NCBI GenBank assembly: GCA_001695595.3
Contig: MBPM02000059.1
Coordinates: forward strand, 1 to 64,000
Length of the DNA stretch: 64,000 nt
Direction: 5' to 3'
Source: Plasmopara viticola
Taxonomy: Eukaryota; Oomycota; Peronosporomycetes; Peronosporales; Peronosporaceae
The position numbers were made by a program, and so were the translations under genes. The notes beneath the pieces were generated by a model. That model was given only the letters and a program-made list of their open reading frames with translations, made no database searches and was not told the DNA's origin. Shown here piece after piece: positions 10,626 to 18,221 of the stretch. Positions within the stretch are counted from its first letter, which is position 1; every line of letters begins with the position of its first letter.

Positions 10626-10681
10626 ATCAGTGCCTGCCCGTTAGCGAAAAGTGCCTGCCCGGTATCATTTCCCTTAAATTT

Positions 10682-11189
10682 TTAAGAATTGTCCAGTAAC
10701 TTCTTTAGTAGCCTTAAGGTGAAACGACAATTAATTGCACCTGCTCGTCTGCTCGCCTCACCAAATTTGATTGCTAAAAATTTGGCTTTAACCTGATCCT
10801 GAGTCAATCGGCGACAATCGTTACTCCTATACCCCTGGCCTGGCACTTCTATCGTTCAGCTCCTCCAACCAAAATACTTTACGGATAAAACATGTGAGGA
10901 TCAAGATTCGAATTGCGATGTCTCGGACTTGTCTGCAGGACATTCAAATATCCATCCAAACATCTTACGCGCCTATCCATTCATAACGATCAGCTATCCA
11001 ATCATACCATTAATTGCATCGACGTCATTAGATATCATCTAATACACGAAAGAATAAGATTTTTGACAAGGATAAGAAATTCATGGATAGAAATTATTAT
11101 CCGTTGCAATATTGATAGCGTAACCACTGGTGATCAAAATATCTAGTTGTTTCTTCATACGGAACTCATACGTGAAAGGTGATGCAAAG
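10682..11189. other. Spacer upstream of MATE-2
   Basis: No recognisable gene. It presumably contains the MATE-2 promoter. Confidence 0.3.
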
Positions 11190-12767
11190 ATGGTCATGAA
11201 GCCAATACACCCGGATGAAAGGACATCGCTCTTGATGCACGAGGAACTCGTTGAAATGAAGGAGAAAGAAGACGAAGCACCGCTTCCGACTTTCCACGAA
11301 GAATCGTATGCAATCTGGACTATGGGCTGGTTAGTTAGTGTGACGACGTTCTGTCGGATCTCGCTTACAACGGTCTCGGTAATGTTTTTGGGCCATTTGG
11401 GGTCCAAAGAGCTCGCAGCAAGTGCGCTAGCGAGTGTGTGGACGAACGGGGTGCAGATGCTCATCTTTGGCTTTGCCATTTCAGTATGTACGCTCTGTGG
11501 CCAGGCGTACGGAGCCCAGAATTATCATCTTGTTGGGATTTGGCTCCAACTTGCTCTGCTTTTCATCACATTGCTCTCGATTCCAGTCGTGATTTCCTTT
11601 TTCTATGTGGACATTGTCTTAAGGCTCGTGACAGACGATCTTGAAGTGTTAGCACTTGCCGACAGATATGCTCGTTACCTGGCGCCAACGGTGCTACCAC
11701 AGGCCATTTACTGTGCACTTCGGCAGTATCTTCAGTCGCAAGGGATAATGAAGCCTCCTGCAGTAATTGGCATTGCCACTGTTGGTCTATCTCTCCTCAC
11801 CAACTATGCGTTTATCTACGGTTGGGGCCCCTTCCCAGCACTGGGATTCATTGGAGCACCTATTGCGCAGAGTGTGTCGTCCATTTTTCAGCCAATTGCT
11901 CTTGTCGTGTATGGCTTCTGGTACAAGGGCCACCACCGGAAAACTTGGGCTGGCTTTGATCTCAGCGCTTGCATGCAATGGGAACGCGTGTACACTTTTG
12001 TGTCGCTCTCCTTGGGCATGACGATTAACCAAGCCCTTGATGAATGGGTCTTCAACGTCATCTCCGCCATGGCAGGCACACTGGGTTCGATCAAGCTAGC
12101 AGCGAACAGCGTGTTGTTCAGCCTCTGGGGCCTTACGTTTGGGATCTATTGGGGCTTTGGGTTGCCCATGCAGGTGCGGTCGGCAAACTTTCTGGGTGCA
12201 AATCGCCCCGCGGCCGCAAAGCAGACACTGTACGTGAGTACACTGCTAGGGGGTGTCACGACCTTTGTGTGCGCCTTGCTGACGTACGTGTTCCGAGCGC
12301 CAGTCATTGGGTTCTTTACCAGCGACCCGATCGTGACCGCAGACATTGACCGGGCCATGCCTATCTTTTGCCTTGCCGTCTTCTTGTCGGGGTTACACAT
12401 CATCATGTCTGCTGTTGTCGAGGCCATGTCGTTGGCAGCGACATTGGTGGGGATCACAACGATTGGCTCTTGGTTCACTATGCTACCCGTATCGTATCTA
12501 TTGGGTCTCTATTGGAATGGAGGACTTATCGGTCTCTGGTGGGGCGCTGTTTGCGGTGAGATTGTCAAGGTGAGTCTCATGGTGCTCACGCTCTGGCGCA
12601 TTGACTGGCGTGCAATGGCCCGCCTTGCCGTGCAACAGGCTGAGCGTAGTGTCCCGCGGTTACTGGAAGTGAAGGCTTTGGGTCCTACGCCAGTGCGGAC
12701 ACGCTATTCAACGGATGTCCTTCCTGAACGGTCCTTTTTAAGGGATGGAATAGCTAGCAGTGCATAG
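11190..12767 (+). CDS. MATE family efflux transporter 2
   Basis: About 525 residues with the hydrophobic pattern of a 12-helix MATE exporter and the family's repeated two-lobe layout. It begins with an acidic cytosolic leader (MVMKPIHPDERTSLL), and the first membrane block starts near WTMGWLVSVTTFCRISLTT. The start at 11190 (or the ATG at 11196) is preferred over an upstream ATG at 11130, because the paralogue at 1563-3340 aligns only from about here. The family couples H+ or Na+ entry to export of organic cations and toxic metabolites; in a plant-associated oomycete it could help tolerate host compounds, which is inference. The gene is uninterrupted and more GC-rich than the spacer around it. 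It points the opposite way to its paralogue 8 kb upstream. Confidence 0.93.
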   Translation: MVMKPIHPDERTSLLMHEELVEMKEKEDEAPLPTFHEESYAIWTMGWLVSVTTFCRISLTTVSVMFLGHLGSKELAASALASVWTNGVQMLIFGFAISVCTLCGQAYGAQNYHLVGIWLQLALLFITLLSIPVVISFFYVDIVLRLVTDDLEVLALADRYARYLAPTVLPQAIYCALRQYLQSQGIMKPPAVIGIATVGLSLLTNYAFIYGWGPFPALGFIGAPIAQSVSSIFQPIALVVYGFWYKGHHRKTWAGFDLSACMQWERVYTFVSLSLGMTINQALDEWVFNVISAMAGTLGSIKLAANSVLFSLWGLTFGIYWGFGLPMQVRSANFLGANRPAAAKQTLYVSTLLGGVTTFVCALLTYVFRAPVIGFFTSDPIVTADIDRAMPIFCLAVFLSGLHIIMSAVVEAMSLAATLVGITTIGSWFTMLPVSYLLGLYWNGGLIGLWWGAVCGEIVKVSLMVLTLWRIDWRAMARLAVQQAERSVPRLLEVKALGPTPVRTRYSTDVLPERSFLRDGIASSA

Positions 12768-13071
12768 CTCGTTTTGAGCCAAAAAAAGGGTTTTAAGTAG
12801 TTTTAACGACTTGAGATTTCTAGCCAATTAGATGTCACGTTTCAGTGTGTAGCACATTGAAGTGGGAGGTAGAAAGCTGGAAAGATCGTGCGACCTTTCA
12901 CGGCACGCGTGGCGCCCATTATAGCATTCGCACCGCCAAGGACAGGCTCAGTTGAGTGCGTGACTTCACTGAGCTGTTTTGTTGCAGGCTGGACGCACAC
13001 GGGACTGGCGTGCTGGTAGTCTAGCTCTGTCAGTGATCATGTACGTGACACGGAGACTCTTGCGCTCTACG
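12768..13071. other. Short spacer before chromo-barrel gene
   Basis: About 300 bases separating two plus-strand genes. A TTGTTGCAG at about 12981-12989 could be a 3' splice site of a 5' leader intron, but no exon upstream can be shown. Confidence 0.3.
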
Positions 13072-15048
13072 ATGCCGTCCGAGCCTGCGGTTGACAAGAT
13101 GAAACAGAAAGTGTCGGTGCTTCCGCCATCGACTGCAAAACGAAGTGCAGCCGTGCGTGCGAGTGCAAAGATTGGTGAAGCGGTTGCGGATGCCGTGGGC
13201 TCTGCAGCGCGTAGTCGAGTGGGTAAGCCGTCGCCTGGAACGATGGAGAATGGTGGGGACGAAACGAACAAGCGTTGCAAGCTTAAGCATGGAAAGAAGA
13301 CGATGAACCGGCAAACAACGAGTGAATCGAGTGTGGATGTTGCTACGCTTTATGGGTATCAACGCATGGTGGACGTACATTATCGTGGAGAGCAGTATAT
13401 GGAGGCCAGGATTCTCAAGCTTGATCCGGAGAAGGACGTTGTGTTTGTGCATTACATGGGCTGGAACGCCAGGTTTGATGCGTGGGTGGACGTGAACAAG
13501 GTACTGGCCCATGGCAGTCATTGTGATGTGGTGAAGAAGAAGGACGTGAGCTGGGATGGCACCACGTCCCTCTTTGCGACGAAAGAAGAGGTCGCTGCAT
13601 CTCGTCATAGGGCAACGACAAAGCCAAAGAAGGCACAGCGGACGTGGGCTGCACGGTCACCACTGACTCGACGGACAAGCTGTTCTCGTAGGAAACACAA
13701 TGAGGAGAGGGTGAAGAGTGAAGAAGAAGAGCCCCATGGAGCACCACGACTAGGACGGAGGAGCCCGAAACTGACACAGGAAGGGAAGAAACCACCGACA
13801 AAGTCACCACGAGGTGGAAAGAAAGTGGCATCGTCTTCTGGACGAAGAACGCCGAGGCGTGTGCAAGTTGGTGTAGGGACTATTGATGAAGACAGTGAGC
13901 GGAAGAATCGGAGCAATACAGCGGATCTAGTGCTGGACGTTGAGATTGAGACGTTGCACGAGGCATCAGGTGGGGAGGAAGCAGAGGACGATCGAACGCA
14001 AGAGCACGGGCGTACTAGCAAGGGAATAAGTTGTCAAAGTGCCGATAATGGTAGTCGAAAGCGAAAGCGAGAGGTTCAAGATGATGGCAGTGGGGGTACT
14101 TGTCACGCTACTGACTTCTCAGCGCGCAAAAAGAAGCTTAAGCAAGGCAGGGAGTCTGAAATTAGTGCTCGACTGTCACCTCATGCACGCCGTGGGGAAC
14201 TGAGCCGCGCGACGCGCGAAAAACTTGCGGCGATTTTTCGGCTACGCGTGCACCAGAGACAACAGATCGAGCAATTGCATACGAGTGACACGAGTTTTCA
14301 GCAATCGTTGCAGGATTCAGCAACCGACGAGACGTCTCCAAGCGCTTCCGAGACAGATGCAAACGCAATGACGATGGCCAGTGCAGAGCTTGCAGCCGCA
14401 GAGGAGTATCAACGACAATTACAGCAGTATTACTACCAGCAACAAGTCCTGCTTGTAAGTAATTTGAACGCTGGGAGCGAAGACTTGAGCACAGTTCCTC
14501 TTCAGGGCGGTATTATGGATCCTCGAATCATTCAAGAACGCTTGACAGCACTCGAGGAGCGTCGTCGACAACAAGCTCACGTACAGGCATATTATCGCCA
14601 GCTCATGCTCACACGGGAGCGCAACGTGCGTGCTCTGGCAGCAAATCAGGCGTTTATGGCAACGAGTGCGGCGGTGTGGGAGCAACAAATGAAGGAGACA
14701 CAGAGCGAAGATGGCACGTCGTCTGTCTCGAGCTGGAAAGACGTGACAAGTGGGAGCAAGGCGACGAGCGAGAAAACAGCTGATGGATCCGAAACGGATG
14801 AGACTAGTAGATTTGATGACAACGAGAGCATGAGAGGAAGCGAGAGCGTGAAAGAAAGCGAAAGCGTGAAAGAGAGCGAGAGCGAGAGCAGCTTGACGGA
14901 AGCAAAAGCTGCCGGTGACGTTACTAAAGTTGCGTCTCCTGATACTGTGGAGAATGGAGATGACTTGTCGCCAGCTAAGAGCGTGTCTGACAAGAGCGAC
15001 CCAGCAGACACGCCAACGCAAGGGGTTCTTTATGAGTTTGTATTGTAG
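13072..15048 (+). CDS. Chromo-barrel (tudor-knot) domain nuclear protein
   Basis: About 658 residues from the ATG at 13072 (MPSEPAVDKMKQ). An in-frame extension to 12979 lacks an ATG context that I trust. Residues about 95-150 hold a chromo-barrel/tudor-knot module: MVDVHYRGEQYMEARIL, then VFVHYMGWNARFDAWVD. This is the fold seen in MOF/Esa1 and MSL3, which binds modified histone tails or nucleic acid. No acetyltransferase or MRG domain follows. The rest is low-complexity: basic Arg/Ser-rich 180-350, Gln-rich coiled segments around 450-560 (QRQLQQYYYQQQ), and a Ser/Glu-rich tail with repeated KESES. A chromatin-associated scaffold is a reasonable guess. The frame is intact. Confidence 0.8.
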   Translation: MPSEPAVDKMKQKVSVLPPSTAKRSAAVRASAKIGEAVADAVGSAARSRVGKPSPGTMENGGDETNKRCKLKHGKKTMNRQTTSESSVDVATLYGYQRMVDVHYRGEQYMEARILKLDPEKDVVFVHYMGWNARFDAWVDVNKVLAHGSHCDVVKKKDVSWDGTTSLFATKEEVAASRHRATTKPKKAQRTWAARSPLTRRTSCSRRKHNEERVKSEEEEPHGAPRLGRRSPKLTQEGKKPPTKSPRGGKKVASSSGRRTPRRVQVGVGTIDEDSERKNRSNTADLVLDVEIETLHEASGGEEAEDDRTQEHGRTSKGISCQSADNGSRKRKREVQDDGSGGTCHATDFSARKKKLKQGRESEISARLSPHARRGELSRATREKLAAIFRLRVHQRQQIEQLHTSDTSFQQSLQDSATDETSPSASETDANAMTMASAELAAAEEYQRQLQQYYYQQQVLLVSNLNAGSEDLSTVPLQGGIMDPRIIQERLTALEERRRQQAHVQAYYRQLMLTRERNVRALAANQAFMATSAAVWEQQMKETQSEDGTSSVSSWKDVTSGSKATSEKTADGSETDETSRFDDNESMRGSESVKESESVKESESESSLTEAKAAGDVTKVASPDTVENGDDLSPAKSVSDKSDPADTPTQGVLYEFVL

Positions 15049-15944
15049 TTGACATTGATAACATTTTTACCAAGTCCGTGATCATTGCACTTTTACTCGC
15101 CAGTATGTCTCTGTTGTACCGACAAGCGCGATTCACTGAACGCAAACTTGCGTCTCGGGGAAAGGCAATAGCGGATAAGATGCTTGGTCACAGTTTTATG
15201 TTGTTTGGTCTACCGGGAGGTGGACGAAGGGTTGGTGGTCGTAGTGAGAAGAGTCCAATAGTGTACATTAGGTGCGATAGATGCTACCGCTGGAGCCCAG
15301 ACTGAACGGTAGTTTGAAAGACGACCCTGATAGTAGCGCTTAACGTGGAGTGTCACTACCGCCTTTAGTCGAGCTTGAAGTTGGCCGAGAGCTCATGGAA
15401 GCGAATGTCGTTCCGACGCATTCATTAGCAGCAGAGGCTTACAATCCGCACGATGTAAAAGCATAAATCGAGTGTAGCCGTATTGAGAGGTGTAGGCTCA
15501 ACGTTAAACCGACCTTCACTCGAGCTTGGTCGAGATTAGCTCGTACAAGATACACTCCACTTCTAGAAGAGATGTGATACGATCTCAAACACATTACAGC
15601 CATGGTAGCGCAAACGCTTAAATCGTTTAATATGCTGGAGGAAGTGACCGAGACATAGTGCGTTGTGTCAAAGCCTGGAGAGTAAGTCCGAGTAGACTGG
15701 CAGCACATGTACCCCGTTTTATTAGATCAACTCTACATTGATTAAAAATGACTTTTTTCTACACCAAAAGCGGGGCAACGGCATGTCCGAAACTTGGTAG
15801 CTGGATTTCGCACTCCTGATTCGAGCCACACTAGGCTCAGCCACTTTGTAGATTTTAAAAGCCCACGCGAAAATTTTCGCGCACTCAACGGTCGCTTGGA
15901 TTGGTCTAGTTGGGTATTTAGCAAGTGAGCGTAAGAGTCGGCTC
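15049..15944. other. Spacer without recognised genes
   Basis: Short open frames only, with no recognised domain. Confidence 0.3.
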
Positions 15945-16074
15945 GCGTTGCCAAGTTATGCACGTGCTAAGCTCAGTCTGGGTAGTCCACGGCATAGAGT
16001 GGTGTCCGCATACGTCGGGTCTCCTTCGGCGGGCAGTGCAGCCAGCACCGAGGTCGTGAGGGTCTTCCATTATT
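15945..16074 (-). mobile_element. LINE 3'-end fragment, copy F
   Basis: Reverse-complement match to the tail of the LINE family: CGCGTTGCCAAGTTATGCAC ... GGGTCTTCCATTA. It has lost the simple-repeat tail and everything 5' of the ATGGAAGACCC point, and is more diverged than copies A, D and E. Confidence 0.85.
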
Positions 16075-18011
16075 TATTTATTATTTCGGCTAGCCTTGTC
16101 CAGGAAATTGAAGCCGAAGCGCACATTGAAAATTCTCTTCGGATAGAGCTAGCTGAGAAATTTCGATGGCTTTCCCGTCATCATAGGTGGCTAACAAACT
16201 TAAACAGATCAATAAGGTAGAAAATGCAAGAAAAATAATCAAACCTAGCGGCCGTGAGGTGCCCGTCAACACTATTACAATAGCTTACGACGATATCCAC
16301 ATCATCCGATATCAATGTTGTAAGCTTGAAGTTGACGCGACGACAAGAGCTATTGCTCAAAAGGGGTTGCCAAGAAATAAACACAAAGCGCTATGAGCAC
16401 CCGAGGATGCCCAGAGAGTAGACCGGCGGGGAATTGCGTAGTCCGACTTGGTAGTCGCCGGTGCGTACAGTAAGTCAAAATTCTTTCCCCAAGGGGGAAT
16501 TGCCTAGCCGAACAGCCCGATAGCCTGAAATACACAAGAGGAGTTGGTCTTTCCTTGGGATGGTCTTCCCTTAAGAAGGTCTTCCAACTAAGATTACTTT
16601 GCAGAACATGTGCAGCTGCAGGCTCTGATTCTCATCGAAGAAGCAGGTAAGACCTTATGCGCTTTAATGAGCCGCGCAGAGACTATCTGTAATAGAGTGC
16701 AGACCCAGACCAGTTTTCGCCAGCCACATCTTAAGCCAGAAATAAAGTTGATAAAAACAATACTGTCTGGAGATCAAAATCAGGTAGAGCCTAGAAAGAC
16801 GATCACACACAACATTCTTCGGCCAGCATATGAAGCTCAGTAGATAGCTTGCGGAGGACGGCGTGCCCAAAAGCCCTGGCGCGGAGGTGAAGAGAACTTT
16901 TGTTAGCTGAGGTGTCAAGCGAGTCTCGGTAAAGACTGGATTGAGGTTGATATTACAAAATATGAATTGGCCAATGAGCAAAATGAGCCCGAAAAGTATC
17001 TAATAGTTGCGCATCATTCCTATTTCAGCTAGCCTTATATAGCCATCGTATTCAGGACGCTTTCCGTCATTTCGAAAGCTTTACGTAAGAGGCTGCAGAA
17101 TGTGGCGAGTTAATCGATATGTTCCCGAGATAAAGTTTCTGGTCCGACAGAATGGGAAATTTATGCAATCGTTCAGCCATTCGTACGAGCTAACCAACGC
17201 GACCGTCGGGTCCTCTTTTTTTAGATGGAAGAAGGCGGCACAGATTTACCGCCGAAACCGCAATAGTGCCAAAATCTAGCACTTTGCGCGTTTAATTTGG
17301 ACCGGCGTACAATTTTCTCGGCTTGGCTTCCGCCAAAATTAAGGCGGCAATGTTATTATGTCGCATATCAGATCTATCAGATTCGAACCCCAATCCCATT
17401 GGTGTTCTGTGGATCTCCAACGCCTTCCTAAAGACGCAACGGACAGCATTATTTACGACTAATTTGCCAACCAAGGCACGCCACCGGTGTTCATCATGCC
17501 AGCCCATTTTGGGGATGGTTCTCAACCTCGCGGCCGATAGGGATCTTTAAATCAAAGAATTTTATCAGCGTTGATGATGCTGATTTATCGCATCCCACTT
17601 TACTAAATCCAGTCTACCAGACTAGGCTACTCAGTGGTACATCACCGTAACCGTGCCTTCAACAAAGCCTTCCCGCCCTTTGTCAAGGAACTACGGGGAA
17701 AAGAGCGCTAAGCTCGCTAGCTTAAGTCTCAGATCACGACGAAACAAGCAGCATACCGCCTGTATTAGAGACATGAGTGCGATGATTAACTTCCTACCTC
17801 GGAGAGAGAGCCACATAGTAGGAACTAGTCGGACGAAGAGTTCTCCTAATGCAGCTATATAAACATCTTCGAGTACGAATGGACAATGAGCTTGCGACCA
17901 CATATGGCTCAACCCTACCCCCATCTTCGTACAGAGAATCCTGTCGGTAAGCTGGAAGCTGGTTCTAGCATCGCGGACTGTCTCGAAGTCACGAAGATTG
18001 ATATGTACGTT
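16075..18011. other. Spacer, nothing recognised
   Basis: About 1.9 kb with scattered short frames. I could not identify domains or a repeat family. It ends at the target site of the copia element. Confidence 0.3.
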
Positions 18012-18016
18012 ACACT

Positions 18017-18206
18017 TGTTAAAGATTGATGTGCTGATCGAAGAAAGGCGGACGTTACTATGACCAGTGATTGGTCAATGCGATTGAATGGCTATCGTGC
18101 GCGAAAGGAATGAATGGCCAGCAAGAGAGACAGCAAAGAGTAGGACAAGGATGAACGCACTAATACAATTTATTAACATTCCAATCCCGAGTTTATTTTA
18201 TTAACA
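18017..18206 (+). repeat. 5' LTR of copia element
   Basis: 190 bp, TG...CA ends, matches 22181-22370 base for base as far as I can read. It should contain the element's promoter and polyadenylation signals. Confidence 0.95.
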
Positions 18207-18221
18207 GGTTATGAGCCCAAG
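18207..18221 (+). promoter_or_regulatory. Primer binding site, tRNA-Met anticodon-arm type
   Basis: GGTTATGAGCCCAAG begins at the first base after the LTR. Its complement contains CTCATAA, the anticodon loop of a methionine tRNA, with matching stem bases. This is the half-tRNA priming known for Drosophila copia and relatives, rather than the usual tRNA 3' end. The ATG of the polyprotein (18211-18213) lies inside it. Confidence 0.75.

Larger units (their letters stand above)
9928..10673. mobile_element. Foldback TIR DNA transposon (probable MULE-like)
   Basis: Left TIR 9928-9972 and right TIR 10629-10673 are 45 bp each, inverted, with one mismatch; each contains two copies of GGCAGGCACT. They are flanked by an 8-bp direct repeat TTAAATTT (9920-9927 and 10674-10681). 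Inside, the two arms are palindromic, 9928-10158 against 10237-10673 once the later insertion at 10449-10625 is removed, with a spacer of about 78 bp. A second TIR-like end (10159-10187) sits in the spacer, so this looks like two truncated elements head to head. Both arms encode the same short N-terminal protein piece (MNTL...VFSSHEDARKAIN) and nothing more. That piece and the 8-9 bp duplication suggest a Mutator-like element, but the catalytic domain is missing and the superfamily is inferred. Confidence 0.7.

Noticed and set aside
12979..13071. N-terminal extension of the chromo-barrel protein, including an RLLR motif
   Set aside because: There is no signal peptide and the motif is part of a likely untranslated leader, so it is not an effector signature.
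13030..14021. Long open frames antisense to the chromo-barrel gene
   Set aside because: They are Ser/Arg/His-rich shadows of the low-complexity coding strand and contain no domain.
17375..17400. GGTTCGAATC (tRNA box B-like) on the minus strand
   Set aside because: No box A at the right distance and no cloverleaf can be drawn.
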